A DNA stretch of 63,610 bases from an uncultured Turicimonas sp. (GTDB lineage: Bacteria > Pseudomonadota > Gammaproteobacteria > Burkholderiales > Burkholderiaceae_F). Each line of letters starts with the position of its first letter. The stretch's first letter is position 1. Positions 1-10,546 of the stretch are shown here, in pieces. The notes under the pieces are model-generated. The model worked only from the letters and a program-made list of their open reading frames with translations. It did no database searches and was not told the origin of the DNA. The stretch is taken from contig CANTYJ010000067.1 of NCBI GenBank assembly GCA_947854175.1, positions 1 to 63,610 of the forward strand. The letters run 5' to 3'. The position numbers were made by a program, and so were the translations under genes.

Positions 1-62
1 GTTAATAGAAGTCAGTAATAAATTGTAAGAATATCACCTATATTTGTGGGAATTCAGGTTAT

Positions 63-90
63 AAAAAAGTCCGGCTTAGAACCGGACTCT
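63..90 (-). terminator. Rho-independent terminator of the M20 amidohydrolase gene
   Basis: A 7-bp GC-rich stem (positions 68-74 pairing with 82-88) is followed on the minus strand by a run of six T. It lies just past the stop codon of the minus-strand peptidase gene. Confidence 0.8.
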
Positions 91-113
91 TTGATGAAGA
101 TTAAACCAATGGA

Positions 114-1220
114 TTATCCGACGTGTTTCAGAACCAATTTCTCAAGAACTGCAACACCGTTTCTTAAAGATTCAGGATTCATTGTCATGCGAGGATCATG
201 TAATCCCGGTGTAACACCTGCACCGACTCCAATATAGGCTGAACGGATTGAAGGTTTTTTCTGAACAAAGAAGTGGAAGTCTTCACCGCCGCCACCGCAT
301 GGTTTGGCCAATTTTTCTTCACCAAGAACTTCCTTAATGGTTTCAGCTGCTTCTTTAACAAGCTCTTCATCATAATCAGCAGCCGGAATGATTCCACCCG
401 GATAAACAAGTTCACATTCAACTCCGACGCATGCACAGGCGTTTTTAATAGCTCTTTCGACTTTTTCCAGCTCTTCCTTCATGGTTTCATTATCCTGACC
501 ACGGATATCCAAAACCATTTGGCCTTTATCAGCAATAATGTTAGGAGCATCTGAAGCGCATTTGATTGATGTGACTTTAGCTGACCAAACCTTGGCCGGA
601 TTTAACCAAATAGAGTTAAGGGCATTCGTTGCCAACACCGCTGCTTCAACTACGCTGTTACCAAGATGAGGTCTGGCACCGTGAGCTGTTTTTCCTTTGA
701 GGTTCACATAAAGGAAAGTGTTACCGGTGTGGTTGACAGCAGGACAAACTGTGCCGTCAGGAATATCCTGGATCGGACGGACGTGGGCACCAAAAGCAAT
801 ATCTACATCGTCGAGAACGCCATCTTCGATGGATTTAACTGCTCCCATTAATGTTTCTTCTCCGGGCTGGAAGAATAATTTGACTCTGCCTTTTTTAACA
901 TTTCCAACTAATCTGGAAGCAGTTTCCAAAACCATAGCGCAGTGAGAGTCATGTCCACAGGCGTGAATAGAGCAGGGCTTGCCATCAATAGTAAAGGGCA
1001 ATGCGTCCATATCAGCACGGAGCATCACTGTTGGTCCGGGTTCTTGGCCGTCGATATATGCAACAACACCGGTTCCGCCAATTCCCCTCTGAGGGTTCAA
1101 TCCAAGCTTTTTGAGCTTTTCTGCAATGTAATCAGAGGTCTTTTCCTCATGGAAGCCTAATTCCGGCATTTCATGAAGTTCTGTTCTTAATTGAACAACA
1201 TCAAAGTCTTTGTTAGACAT
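114..1220 (-). CDS. M20D-family amidohydrolase/metallopeptidase
   Basis: This is a cytosolic metal-dependent amidohydrolase of the M20D (hippurate/IAA-amino acid hydrolase-like) family, which cleaves N-acyl amino acids or similar amides. Seen in the 368-residue protein: the first metal motif HACGHD at residues 86-91, an LRADMDALP stretch at 67-75, the catalytic/metal GEE pair near 121-122, and a C-terminal GGGGEDFHFF motif. The length is typical of the family. The ATG is preceded by a good AGGAG site. There is no signal peptide. The substrate cannot be read from the sequence; N-acyl amino acid salvage is the generic guess. It stands alone downstream of the methyltransferase gene, with its own terminator. 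Confidence 0.85.
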   Translation of the reverse strand: MSNKDFDVVQLRTELHEMPELGFHEEKTSDYIAEKLKKLGLNPQRGIGGTGVVAYIDGQEPGPTVMLRADMDALPFTIDGKPCSIHACGHDSHCAMVLETASRLVGNVKKGRVKLFFQPGEETLMGAVKSIEDGVLDDVDIAFGAHVRPIQDIPDGTVCPAVNHTGNTFLYVNLKGKTAHGARPHLGNSVVEAAVLATNALNSIWLNPAKVWSAKVTSIKCASDAPNIIADKGQMVLDIRGQDNETMKEELEKVERAIKNACACVGVECELVYPGGIIPAADYDEELVKEAAETIKEVLGEEKLAKPCGGGGEDFHFFVQKKPSIRSAYIGVGAGVTPGLHDPRMTMNPESLRNGVAVLEKLVLKHVG

Positions 1221-1253
1221 ATTTCTCCTTTATGTGACTGAGGTAGAGTCATA

Positions 1254-2429
1254 TTATTGTCTGCGGTTGGAGCCTGATACCATTTCAAATCTGAAGAAAC
1301 GACAATCTAAGGTTCCATTAAAGAAAACAATTTTTCTTGATTCGGAAAGCCTCATTTGGCGAGGCAACAACAAATCACTGGTCAGGAACCAAACGGTCCA
1401 ACCTGCAAAATTGTGTTTCAAGTTATCCGCTACATTTTTCATCATGGATGCGACAGAAGCTGACTTTGGATTTGATTGCTCACCGTAAGGGGGATTTGCA
1501 ATCACAATTCCCGGCATATCAGCCGTGGGGCGAGCTTCTCTGGCATCACACTGGAAAAATTTCATTCTACCTTCAAGCATGAGTTTTGTTAATCCGGCAA
1601 GTTGCGCATTTTTCTTAGCTTTTTCCACTACTATCGAAGAAATATCACTGCCGGCCAGATTGACAGGAACAGACCAGTCAATTGCCTCTCTGGCCTGAGT
1701 TTTCATTGTCTGCCACTCGGTGGAGTTGAATCCTATAATTTTTTCAAAACCGAAACGACGGGTGAGACCGGGAGCCATGTTGATAGCCATGGTTGCCGCT
1801 TCGATAATGATTGTTCCGGAACCGCAAAACGGATCATAAAGCGGTTTATCCGGTGTCCAATTCGCCAGTTTAACCAGGCCGGCAGCCAAATTTTCTTTAA
1901 GAGGTGCTTCTCCTTTATCCCGTCTCCAACCTCTTTTGAACAAAGATTCGCCTGAAGTATCAAGATAAACAGAAATTGTTCGGTCATTAACGTGCGCAAA
2001 AATCTGAATGTCCGGATAAACTTTATCGACTTCCGGTCTTTGGCCGTCAAGCTCACGAAATCTGTCGCAGACGGCATCTTTAATTCTTAAAGTTAAGAAA
2101 TTGATACTCTTTAAAGGACACTTGCGGCTTGTTGTTGAAATCTTGATTGACTGGTTCGGTTTGAAGTAATTTTCCCATTTACATGAGAAAACAAATTTAT
2201 AGATATCGTCTTCATTTTTATATGGGCTTTCACCAACTTTTAAAAGTATTCTGGAAGCAAACCGTGTCCATAAATTTACTTTCATTAGGCCGGTAAAATC
2301 AGTTTTAAAAATGCATTGGCCTTTGCCGACTTTATATTCTGTTATTCCCAATGATTTCAACTCTTCAGCAAAAGGCATTTCTAAAGAGATTGGAACTATT
2401 GCAAAAAAGGTATAAGTTTGAGAGGTCAT
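1254..2429 (-). CDS. THUMP-domain class I SAM-dependent RNA methyltransferase (RlmL N-half-like)
   Basis: The 391-residue protein has an N-terminal THUMP RNA-binding region (about residues 45-160) and a Rossmann methyltransferase domain. Motif I is [14 protein letters not shown] (199-212) and the catalytic motif is NPPYGE (312-317), typical of guanine N2 methyltransferases. It matches the stand-alone form of the first half of E. coli RlmL, which makes m2G2445 in 23S rRNA; the target base here is inferred. Its ATG overlaps the proA stop by four bases (ATGA), so the two are translationally coupled. A fused RlmK half is absent. Confidence 0.85.
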   Translation of the reverse strand: MTSQTYTFFAIVPISLEMPFAEELKSLGITEYKVGKGQCIFKTDFTGLMKVNLWTRFASRILLKVGESPYKNEDDIYKFVFSCKWENYFKPNQSIKISTTSRKCPLKSINFLTLRIKDAVCDRFRELDGQRPEVDKVYPDIQIFAHVNDRTISVYLDTSGESLFKRGWRRDKGEAPLKENLAAGLVKLANWTPDKPLYDPFCGSGTIIIEAATMAINMAPGLTRRFGFEKIIGFNSTEWQTMKTQAREAIDWSVPVNLAGSDISSIVVEKAKKNAQLAGLTKLMLEGRMKFFQCDAREARPTADMPGIVIANPPYGEQSNPKSASVASMMKNVADNLKHNFAGWTVWFLTSDLLLPRQMRLSESRKIVFFNGTLDCRFFRFEMVSGSNRRQ

Positions 2430-3718
2430 CTTCTTATTTCTCCGTGACCAATAACAATGTATTTAAGGCTGGTAAGGCCTTCCAAGCCAACCGGCCCTCT
2501 GGCATGAAGCTTATCGTTAGAAATGCCGATTTCAGCGCCCAAACCGTATTCGAAGCCGTCAGCAAAGCGTGTAGACGTATTAAGCATGACAGAAGAGGAA
2601 TCAACCTCTCTTAAAAAGCGTTGAGAAGAGACTAAATCATTAGTGATTATGGCGTCTGTATGCTTGGAACCGTAGAAGTTAATATGATTAATTGCCTCAT
2701 CAACGTTGGCGACGATTTTAATAGAAAGAATAGGAGCGTTATATTCAGTTGACCAATCTTCTTTTGTGGCATCTTTTAATCCTTGCAGGCCAAAAGAAGT
2801 CAATAAAGCCTTCGATTCCGGATCGCATCTTAACTCAACGGATTTCTTAATAAGAATAGCGGCCATTTTTGGCAAAAAGGATTTGGCAATTCCTTTTGCA
2901 ACCAATAGAGTTTCTGTTGCGTTGCATGGAGAAAATCTCTGAGTTTTCGCATTATCACAAACGCGCCAGGCCAGTTCCAAGTCCGCAGATTCATCAACAT
3001 AAGTATGACAAATACCGTCTAAGTGTTTAATCATAGGAACGGTTGCTTCGTTCATCAGTCTGGCTATGAGGCTTTTACCTCCGCGCGGAACGATGACATC
3101 GACATATTTTCTGCAGGTAATAAGAGCACCGACCAAGTCTCTGTCCGGATTCACAATGATTTGCACTGCTTCCGAGGGCACTCCGTTCATTCTAAGAGCT
3201 TCGTTGATGCATTCAGACAAAATGGCATTAGAGTGTTTGGCATCTGAGCCGCCGCGTAGAATACAAGCATTGCCGCTTTTTAAACAAAGAGCGGCGGCAT
3301 CGATCGTCACATTCGGTCTGGATTCGTAAATGATACCAATGACACCTAAGGGAACTCTCATCTGTCCAACCTGGATTCCGCTGGGTTGAGGGCGGAGATG
3401 GAGAACTTCGCCAATCGGGTCGTTCAAAGCGGCGATTTGTTTTAATCCTAGACACATTTGTTCCAGAACTTTTGAAGATATCTTCAATCTGTCTAGAAAA
3501 GCGTCAGTTAATCCTTTTAATTTTCCGGCTTCCAGGTCCTTATTATTGGACGCGTAGATTTCGTTTGCTTTTTCCTTAAGGATATCGGCCAAGGTTATAA
3601 GTATTTGATTTTTAGTTTGAGATGAGCACTTGGCCAAAAAAGCAGAGGCTTTTCTCGCATTTTGTCCTAAAGTCTCCATATATTGGAGAGCATCATGGCT
3701 TGTGTTTGAATTTTGCAT
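2426..3718 (-). CDS. proA: glutamate-5-semialdehyde dehydrogenase (gamma-glutamyl phosphate reductase)
   Basis: This enzyme performs the NADPH-dependent reduction of gamma-glutamyl phosphate to glutamate semialdehyde in proline synthesis. The 430-residue protein carries the ALDH-like fold with the family-specific segments [12 protein letters not shown] (131-142), [11 protein letters not shown] (154-164) and the catalytic cysteine at 265 in the segment [11 protein letters not shown]. Length is normal. It follows holA by three bases and overlaps the methyltransferase gene, so the run leuS-lptE-holA-proA-methyltransferase is probably one transcription unit, an arrangement familiar from betaproteobacteria. 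The gene for the preceding step (proB) is not in the window. Confidence 0.95.
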   Translation of the reverse strand: MQNSNTSHDALQYMETLGQNARKASAFLAKCSSQTKNQILITLADILKEKANEIYASNNKDLEAGKLKGLTDAFLDRLKISSKVLEQMCLGLKQIAALNDPIGEVLHLRPQPSGIQVGQMRVPLGVIGIIYESRPNVTIDAAALCLKSGNACILRGGSDAKHSNAILSECINEALRMNGVPSEAVQIIVNPDRDLVGALITCRKYVDVIVPRGGKSLIARLMNEATVPMIKHLDGICHTYVDESADLELAWRVCDNAKTQRFSPCNATETLLVAKGIAKSFLPKMAAILIKKSVELRCDPESKALLTSFGLQGLKDATKEDWSTEYNAPILSIKIVANVDEAINHINFYGSKHTDAIITNDLVSSQRFLREVDSSSVMLNTSTRFADGFEYGLGAEIGISNDKLHARGPVGLEGLTSLKYIVIGHGEIRR

Positions 3719-3721
3719 AAT

Positions 3722-4702
3722 TTACTTCCGTTTGATGCATAGTAAAAGAGCAGCAGCTTTTAATTCCTGCCAGGCATCTTCGATAGAGGAACTAATTTTG
3801 AAGCCTTTTGAGAGCCTTTCAACATTGCTATAACGCTGAGCAACAGTTTCCAGGCGAGACAGCGGAACTGCATGGGCTAATCTCGTTAACTGGGCTTTTT
3901 TGGTTGGGAAAGGAATATAAGGATTGGCGCCGCGGTTGATGGCAATCATATTCCTAATATCGTCATTAAGCATCCAAAGAAAAGCGGGGATTTGGACATT
4001 TTCTCCCTTGAGGCCATCGATAATTTTTGAAACTCTGGGAGCATCTCCGGCCAGAATGGCATCCGATAAATCCGGAGGAGAAAAACGCGACGTATCTGAA
4101 ATGGCATCAACCAAGTCGCTGTAGTCGATGACTTCTTTATCTGAAAGAAGTGCCAGCTTATTGATTTCCTGAGCACAGGCTAATAAATTTCCTTCTGTGC
4201 TGGCAGCAATAAAATTGACCGCATCGTTAGAAAGTTTTTGTCCGTTTTGGAGAGCACGCTGCTTTATCCACCCGGGCAGAGCACTTCTGGAAACAGGAGC
4301 TGCATTAACGATTTTTGCGTAGGGCGTTATTTTTTTAAACCATGCCTTTTTCTGATATTCCCAGAGGGCACCCGGCAGGGTTAAAACAGCGATTAAATCA
4401 TCTCCGACGGATTGCGCCATTTCCAGTAATGCTTCCGGACCCTTTTTTAATCCCGGATTACCGGTCATTAATCTGACTTCGATTAGTTTTTTTTCACCAA
4501 ATAAAGACATATCTCCCATCGACAGGAGAAGAGGTGAATAATCTGAATTACCGTCGAAATTAAAACTGACACGTTCAGTAAAACCCCGTTTAGCTGCTTC
4601 ACCCCGGATTGCATCCTGAGTTTCAATGGCAATTAAATCCTCCTCTCCGACAATAATGGTCAGAGGGTTTAATTGGACAGGGGGCCGGGTAAAGTTAGCC
4701 AT
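3722..4702 (-). CDS. holA: DNA polymerase III subunit delta
   Basis: Delta subunit of the clamp loader, which opens the beta clamp. The 326-residue length is near the usual 330-345. The N-terminal region contains the clamp-opening segment (LTIIVGEEDLIAIETQDAIR, about residues 13-32), followed by the AAA-like lid region and the C-terminal collar domain with the family segment AFLWMLNDDIRNM. The start codon lies inside the end of lptE (8-base overlap), supporting coupled translation. This lptE-holA order is strongly conserved in proteobacteria. Confidence 0.93.
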   Translation of the reverse strand: MANFTRPPVQLNPLTIIVGEEDLIAIETQDAIRGEAAKRGFTERVSFNFDGNSDYSPLLLSMGDMSLFGEKKLIEVRLMTGNPGLKKGPEALLEMAQSVGDDLIAVLTLPGALWEYQKKAWFKKITPYAKIVNAAPVSRSALPGWIKQRALQNGQKLSNDAVNFIAASTEGNLLACAQEINKLALLSDKEVIDYSDLVDAISDTSRFSPPDLSDAILAGDAPRVSKIIDGLKGENVQIPAFLWMLNDDIRNMIAINRGANPYIPFPTKKAQLTRLAHAVPLSRLETVAQRYSNVERLSKGFKISSSIEDAWQELKAAALLLCIKRK

Positions 4703-5240
4703 CGACCTGTTTTGCCTGTTGAAGTTGTTCTTCTGTCAGATGAGATAACCGGTTAACAATCATTTGAATAACGGTGGTTTCCATTTCTTGGTAAAGAAGC
4801 TGTTCTTCTTGGGCTTTACCATTGTAGTCACGCTCATCCCAGTTCATTTCACGGGTGGTACTGACAGTTGTGGGCGGCAACACTTCAGCACCATTTTGTA
4901 AAGTAACAGAGAATCTGGCAGTCAGAATAAGGCTATAGATACGAGCCTGACCTTCCGAGTTGTAAGCTAAAACAGAAGAACCACGGCTTAAAGAAAGAAG
5001 TCTAAAAATGCTTTCTGCTTCTTCTTTTTTGTCAACGATTTCCACATTCGTGCGGGCACGAAGATTTCTTTTAATCATTGAACCGAGAGTGGAATTTTCT
5101 CCCATATCGACGAACATACTTTTTAAAGGAATGTCTTGTACGCCTCTTAAATGCCATCCGCAACCGCTCAATATGACGGTAGAGCAGGCAGCGGCCAGGA
5201 GAGTTCTACGGTTATATTTTTTGTGGTTTTTCTCTAACAT
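4695..5240 (-). CDS. lptE: LPS-assembly lipoprotein LptE
   Basis: LptE plugs the LptD barrel and helps insert lipopolysaccharide into the outer leaflet. The 181-residue protein starts with a signal peptide and lipobox (LSGC, cysteine near residue 27), immediately followed by the family signature GWHLRGV. The rest shows the mixed alpha/beta LptE fold with residues such as EMNWDERDYNGKAQEE. The gene sits between leuS and holA, as in most beta- and gammaproteobacteria. Confidence 0.93.
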   Translation of the reverse strand: MLEKNHKKYNRRTLLAAACSTVILSGCGWHLRGVQDIPLKSMFVDMGENSTLGSMIKRNLRARTNVEIVDKKEEAESIFRLLSLSRGSSVLAYNSEGQARIYSLILTARFSVTLQNGAEVLPPTTVSTTREMNWDERDYNGKAQEEQLLYQEMETTVIQMIVNRLSHLTEEQLQQAKQVDG

Positions 5241-5256
5241 GAATTTCTGGTTCTAA

Positions 5257-5276
5257 GGGCCGCCATAGGACGGCCC
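5257..5276 (-). other. GC-rich hairpin between leuS and lptE
   Basis: GGGCCG (5257-5262) pairs with CGGCCC (5271-5276). No T-run follows on the minus strand, so it is more likely a processing or attenuating hairpin inside the leuS-lptE transcript than a full terminator. Confidence 0.4.
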
Positions 5277-5285
5277 GAGTTTTAA

Positions 5286-7919
5286 TTACACAACGATATT
5301 AACAAGTTTCTTCGGAACTACAATGACTTTTTTAGCCGGTTTGCCCTGCATGAAGCGAACTGCATCTTCATTGTTAAGCGCAGCCTGCTCAATGTCGGCT
5401 TTGGAGGCATCGATAGAAATTGTAAATTGTCCGCGAAGCTTGCCGTTAATCTGAATCATGTATTTGACTTCATCAGAGACCAGAGCCTTTTCATCAACCT
5501 CCGGCCATGGCGCATCAAGAACAGCTGTTCCGAATCTCTTTTCATAGCCTAAGTCTTCAAACAACTGAGAGCAGATATGAGGAGCAATCGGATAGAGAGT
5601 TCTTAAGAGGATGGATAGTCCTTCGTTAATGACAGCTTTGGTTCCACTGCTGTCTTTATTTTTCAAAGTTTCCAAAGAATTGAGCATCTTCATTGAAGCA
5701 GACACAACGGTGTTGTACTGCATTCTATCCAAGTCAAAAGTTGCCTGTTTCAAGGCGGTATGAATCTCCTTACGGACGTCTTTTTCCTCGGTAGTCAATG
5801 AAGAGTTGTCCAAGCTAACATCTTCAGAGACGAGAGCCTGATTTTTGAAGCCGAAGTTCCAAAGGCGTTTCATGAAACGATAAGTTCCTTCTGCGCCTGA
5901 GTCACTCCAAGCTGCGCTCTGATCCGGAGGTCCGGCGAACATTACGAAAGCTCTTGCGGTATCAGCACCAAATTTACCGATAATTGTTGAAGGTTCAACA
6001 ACGTTATTTTTGGATTTGGACATTTTTTCAATACCGCCGCTGGTGACCGGAAGACCGTCTTCTTTGGAGGTAATGCTGATTGGCTTGCCTTTTGCGTCGT
6101 AGCGGATATCCAATTCACTCGGATAGAACCAGCGTTTACTGCCGTCAGGCTGTTGACGGTAGTAGCACTCGGCAGTGAGCATACCTTGAGTAAAGAGTCT
6201 CTTAAAGGGCTCATCAAATTTGACCAAGCCCAAATCTCTCATAACCTTGGTCCAGAATCTGGCATACAAAAGGTGAAGTACAGCGTGTTCAATACCACCG
6301 ATGTACTGATCCATCGGCATCCAGTAATCATTGCGGCTGTCGACCATTGCTGTATCGCAGTCAGGTGAACAATACCGCATGTAATACCAGCTTGAATCGA
6401 CAAATGTGTCCATAGTATCGGTTTCACGTCTAGCTTCAGCACCGCACTTGGGACAAGTACACTTGAGGAAGGCTTGATCCTTATTGAGAGGATTACCTGA
6501 GCCGTCCGGAATAAGATTTTCCGGAAGGATAACCGGCAGATCTTTTTCCGGGACAGGAACTGGGCCGCAATGCGGACAATGGATAATTGGGATGGGAGTA
6601 CCCCAGTATCTCTGGCGGGAGATTCCCCAGTCGCGTAAGCGGTATTGGACCTGTAATTCTCCAAGGCCCAAAGCCTTGAGATCTGCAGCGACTGCTTCTC
6701 TGGCTTGCTCAAAGTTCAGACCATCATATTTGCCGGAGTTGATAAGAGTAATGTTTTCTTTATCAGCGTACCAGTCATGCCAGACTTTGTCATCGTAAGT
6801 TCTTCCTTCCTGAGTATTAACAGGGATGATTGGCAGGTTAAATTTCAAAGCGAAAGCAAAGTCACGTTCATCATGAGCAGGTACACCCATGACAGCGCCT
6901 TCACCGTATGTCATGAGAACATAGTTACCAACCCAAACTTCAACATCTTTTCCTGTCAACGGATGCTTAATATAGAAACCGGTCGGTACACCTTTCTTTT
7001 CCATTGTGGCCATATCAGCTTCAGAAACAGAACCTTTTTGGCATTCCTTAATGAAGGCATCTACAGCCGGATTATCTTTTGCAAGGCGAAGAGCTAACGG
7101 ATGTTCGGCAGCAACGGCTGCGAACGTGACACCCATAATCGTATCTGGACGAGTGGTATAGACCCTCAGGAGTTTCTTTTCGCCGTCGATTTCATATGGG
7201 AATCCGAAATTAAGACCATAGGATTTTCCAATCCAGTGTTCCTGCATGCGGCGGACCTGTTCCGGCCAGCCTTGTAACTTATCAAGATCCTGGAGCAATT
7301 CTTCGGCGTATTGAGTAATCCCCAGATAGTAACCCGGGATTTCACGTTTTTCTACAGGTGCTCCGCTTCGCCAACCTTTGCCATCTATAACCTGTTCATT
7401 TGCAAGAACTGTCTGATCAACCGGGTCCCAGTTAACAACTTGAGTTTTGCGATAAGCGATGCCTTTTTCAAGCATCTTGAGGAACATCCACTGATTCCAT
7501 CTGTAGTAATCAGGTTTGCAGGTTGTCACTTCTCTTGACCAGTCAAAAGCGAGACCCAATGGTTCCATTTGAGACTTCATATCAGCGATATTCTGATAAG
7601 TCCATTTGGCAGGAGCTACTTTTTTGTTGATAGCTGCATTTTCAGCGGGGAGACCAAATGAATCCCAGCCCATCGGAGTCATGACATTCATACCGCGCAT
7701 ACGGAGATAGCGGTACATAACATCATTTAAGGTGTAATTTCTGACGTGACCCATATGCAACTTACCGCTGGGATAAGGAAGCATGGAGCAGACATAAAAT
7801 TTAGGTTTTTCTTTTCCTTGGGCATCCAATACATGCTCTACAGCCTTGTAGACATCTTTTGCCCGCCAATGAGCCTGCTGGGTGGACTCAACTTCTGATG
7901 GTTCGTAAGTTTCGCGCAT
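5286..7919 (-). CDS. leuS: leucyl-tRNA synthetase
   Basis: Class Ia aminoacyl-tRNA synthetase that charges tRNA-Leu. The 877-residue protein carries the HIGH motif as HMGH (55-58) and the KMSKS motif as KMSKSKNN (near 640). It has a large CP1 editing domain between them with TTRPDTIMG and [11 protein letters not shown], a Cys-rich zinc-ribbon-like insertion (CPHCGPVPV ... CTCPKCG), and the usual C-terminal anticodon-binding region. Length is normal. It is the first gene of the leuS-lptE-holA-proA unit, and its promoter must lie in the 238-bp divergent region shared with the helicase gene. Confidence 0.97.
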   Translation of the reverse strand: MRETYEPSEVESTQQAHWRAKDVYKAVEHVLDAQGKEKPKFYVCSMLPYPSGKLHMGHVRNYTLNDVMYRYLRMRGMNVMTPMGWDSFGLPAENAAINKKVAPAKWTYQNIADMKSQMEPLGLAFDWSREVTTCKPDYYRWNQWMFLKMLEKGIAYRKTQVVNWDPVDQTVLANEQVIDGKGWRSGAPVEKREIPGYYLGITQYAEELLQDLDKLQGWPEQVRRMQEHWIGKSYGLNFGFPYEIDGEKKLLRVYTTRPDTIMGVTFAAVAAEHPLALRLAKDNPAVDAFIKECQKGSVSEADMATMEKKGVPTGFYIKHPLTGKDVEVWVGNYVLMTYGEGAVMGVPAHDERDFAFALKFNLPIIPVNTQEGRTYDDKVWHDWYADKENITLINSGKYDGLNFEQAREAVAADLKALGLGELQVQYRLRDWGISRQRYWGTPIPIIHCPHCGPVPVPEKDLPVILPENLIPDGSGNPLNKDQAFLKCTCPKCGAEARRETDTMDTFVDSSWYYMRYCSPDCDTAMVDSRNDYWMPMDQYIGGIEHAVLHLLYARFWTKVMRDLGLVKFDEPFKRLFTQGMLTAECYYRQQPDGSKRWFYPSELDIRYDAKGKPISITSKEDGLPVTSGGIEKMSKSKNNVVEPSTIIGKFGADTARAFVMFAGPPDQSAAWSDSGAEGTYRFMKRLWNFGFKNQALVSEDVSLDNSSLTTEEKDVRKEIHTALKQATFDLDRMQYNTVVSASMKMLNSLETLKNKDSSGTKAVINEGLSILLRTLYPIAPHICSQLFEDLGYEKRFGTAVLDAPWPEVDEKALVSDEVKYMIQINGKLRGQFTISIDASKADIEQAALNNEDAVRFMQGKPAKKVIVVPKKLVNIVV

Positions 7920-8157
7920 TTATATGATCTGTAGTTAACTTATGAAAAATTCCTTCAATTATAGGTTCGATAGCCATTTAATAGGAACTTCGAGGCTAAC
8001 AAAAGAAGATCAGTCTGATTAGAAACACTTTTTAGAAGATTGAACCGTTCAAAATTGAGCATTTTGAAATACAAAGTTAAAAGAAAAGGACGAATGAAGT
8101 GGATAACAAAATCTTTTCCCGTTAGACTTCCCGCCTCTTAAGAAGGAAATAATAAGA

Positions 8158-10503
8158 ATGGCAAGTGATCTTTTAGCAAATTTGAATCCGCAACAAAGGA
8201 AGGCAGTTACGCTTCCTGACGTATCGTCCTTAGTTTTGGCCGGCGCAGGTTCAGGAAAGACGAGTGTTTTAATTTCGCGAATCGCCTATTTATTAGAGAA
8301 CAACATGTGTTCTCCCGGTGAAATCTTTGCTGTGACATTTACAAACAAAGCAGCAAAAGAGATGATGACCCGACTTCAGGCAAGAATGCCTCTCAACACA
8401 AGAGCAATGTGGGTTGGTACCTTCCATGGTCTTTGCAACAGACTTCTTCGATTACACCATGAAGCGGCCGGTTTGCCGGCTGCGTTTGCCATTTTAGATA
8501 TGAGTGATCAGCTTGGTGCTATCAAAAGAATTATGAAGGCCAATAACATCTCTGAAGAAGTTTTACCTGCCAGAAAAATTCAGAACTACATTAATAAGCA
8601 GAAAGAAGAAGGACTCAGGGCAAAAGATATCAAGCCCTATGGATTTGGGGAAAGAGAACTTCTCAGAGTTTATGAGATTTATGAAAAAGTACTTGTCAGA
8701 GAAGGAGCGACCGACTTTGGAGAACTTATTCTCAGAACTTATGAACTTCTCAAGAATAATGAACCGCTAAGAGAACATTATCAGGCCAGATTTAAATACA
8801 TTCTTATTGACGAATTTCAGGACACGAACAAACTTCAATATAACTTACTAAAGATCTTGGGCGGTTATGGCAGACAGGACAGAAAACCGAATGCCTTGTT
8901 TGCGGTCGGGGATGACGATCAGTCAATTTATGCCTTCCGAGGAGCAAACGTCGGAAACATGAAAGACTTCTTAAGAGATTTCATGATTACAGATCCTATT
9001 CGTCTTGAGCAGAATTACCGTTCTCAGGGCAATATTCTGGATGCTGCCAATTACTTAATTTCCAACAATAGAGAAAGATTAGGAAAAAATCTCTGGACTG
9101 AAGCAGGAAAAGGCGATCCGATTCGTATCTATAAAGCCGATAATGAAAATGAAGAAGCTGCCTATATTGTTGATACGATTAAAGACTTTGTAAGAAACGG
9201 AGAAGATCTCAGACAGATAGCTATTCTTTACCGTTCTAATGCACAATCCCGTGCTCTTGAAACAGAATTAACGAGCCGTGGAGTTAAATACGTTGTCTAT
9301 GGCGGTTTACGCTTCTACGATCGGGCAGAAATTAAAAATGCTTTGGCCTATTTGCGTTTGGCAGAAAATATTGCGGATGATTCTGCTTTTATGAGAGTAG
9401 TCAATACCCCGGCGAGAGGAATTGGAGCAAAAACAGTTGAGACCCTGTTGGATTTAGCAAAAGAAAACAAAATCTCATTGTTTGAAGCGACTTCTTTATT
9501 AAAAGGGGCAACCGCTAATAAAGTCCGTGTCTTTACAGACATTATTAATGATATCCGCTCTAAACGATTTAGCTTGCCGTTGACTGCGTTGATCAACTAT
9601 ACCGTCCAACGAAGCGGATTGCAGCAAATGTATGAAGCCGATGAAAACGGACAGGAAAGGTTAGAAAACCTTCAGGAATTAACCTCTTCGGCCGCTGCAT
9701 TCTTAGATCAGGAAGGATTTAAAAACAATGAAGATTGCGAAAATAACGATAATTTAGGACCATTGACATTGTTTCTATCACAAGCAACTTTGGAAGCAGG
9801 GGACAACCAGGCTAAAGCAGGTGAGGAAGCTGTACAGTTAATGACGATTCATGCTTCCAAAGGATTGGAGTTCAACAACGTATTCATTACAGGTCTGGAA
9901 AACGGTTTGTTCCCACATGACAAATGCATGAGTGAACCCAAAGAGCTCCAAGAAGAAAGACGTCTGATGTACGTAGCGATCACCAGAGCCAGAAAAAAAC
10001 TATATCTTACTTATGCAGCTCAGAGATTACTTCATGGCATGTCAAGATATAACGTAAAAAGTTCTTTTCTTGATGAATTGCCAAATACTGCCATTAAATG
10101 GCTTTCTCCAAAAGAAGACGATGATGGTTTAGGACAAAATTATTTCAATAATAGTTATAGTTATTCATCAAAAGGATATAAAGACGGTAGAGAGGACTAT
10201 TTCCAAAATAGAGATTCCTATAGATCTAAACCTGTTCAAAAGTCTGAAAATATTCCGTCCTGGGCTCAATCCATCGGTTTTAGAAAAGAAGAGAAAAAAC
10301 AAGTAGAAAAAATTAGATCCCAAGTTAAAGATAATGATGGATTTAATATAGGCACCAAGTTATCTCATGAGAGGTTCGGGATGGGGACCATTATTGGAAT
10401 AGAAGGGCAGGGAGCTGATAAAAAAGTAGTTGTTAAGTTTAATTCTGCCGGTACTAAAACATTGCTTCTGGCTATTGCCAAAAAGAAACTTTCAATAATT
10501 TAA
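8158..10503 (+). CDS. UvrD/PcrA-type superfamily 1 DNA helicase
   Basis: ATP-dependent 3'-5' DNA helicase of the UvrD/Rep/PcrA group, acting in nucleotide excision or mismatch repair and removal of stalled complexes. Visible motifs are Walker A AGAGSGKT (about 28-35), motif Ia FTNKAAKEM, Walker B DEFQDTN, motif III DDQSIYAFRGA, motif IV QNYRS, motif V HASKGLEF and motif VI VAITRARKKLYL. The C-terminal 60 residues (GTKLSHERFGMGTIIGIE...) form the Tudor-like RNA-polymerase-interacting tail typical of UvrD/PcrA rather than Rep. An AAGGAAAT site precedes the ATG. Confidence 0.92.
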   Translation: MASDLLANLNPQQRKAVTLPDVSSLVLAGAGSGKTSVLISRIAYLLENNMCSPGEIFAVTFTNKAAKEMMTRLQARMPLNTRAMWVGTFHGLCNRLLRLHHEAAGLPAAFAILDMSDQLGAIKRIMKANNISEEVLPARKIQNYINKQKEEGLRAKDIKPYGFGERELLRVYEIYEKVLVREGATDFGELILRTYELLKNNEPLREHYQARFKYILIDEFQDTNKLQYNLLKILGGYGRQDRKPNALFAVGDDDQSIYAFRGANVGNMKDFLRDFMITDPIRLEQNYRSQGNILDAANYLISNNRERLGKNLWTEAGKGDPIRIYKADNENEEAAYIVDTIKDFVRNGEDLRQIAILYRSNAQSRALETELTSRGVKYVVYGGLRFYDRAEIKNALAYLRLAENIADDSAFMRVVNTPARGIGAKTVETLLDLAKENKISLFEATSLLKGATANKVRVFTDIINDIRSKRFSLPLTALINYTVQRSGLQQMYEADENGQERLENLQELTSSAAAFLDQEGFKNNEDCENNDNLGPLTLFLSQATLEAGDNQAKAGEEAVQLMTIHASKGLEFNNVFITGLENGLFPHDKCMSEPKELQEERRLMYVAITRARKKLYLTYAAQRLLHGMSRYNVKSSFLDELPNTAIKWLSPKEDDDGLGQNYFNNSYSYSSKGYKDGREDYFQNRDSYRSKPVQKSENIPSWAQSIGFRKEEKKQVEKIRSQVKDNDGFNIGTKLSHERFGMGTIIGIEGQGADKKVVVKFNSAGTKTLLLAIAKKKLSII

Positions 10504-10521
10504 ATTTTAAATAATTCTAAG

Positions 10522-10546
10522 AAGGCGTTATACAGACGCCTTTTTT
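10522..10546 (+). terminator. Rho-independent terminator of the helicase gene
   Basis: AAGGCGT (10522-10528) pairs with ACGCCTT (10536-10542), with a T-tract running through the end of the stem. It lies 19 bases after the helicase stop codon. Confidence 0.85.

Noticed and set aside
2351..2614. Several 60-140-codon frames antisense to or in other frames of clear genes, such as this one and 19814-20242, 25891-26187, 62207-62512
   Set aside because: Each lies fully inside a well-supported gene on the other strand or frame and shows no independent signal or family.
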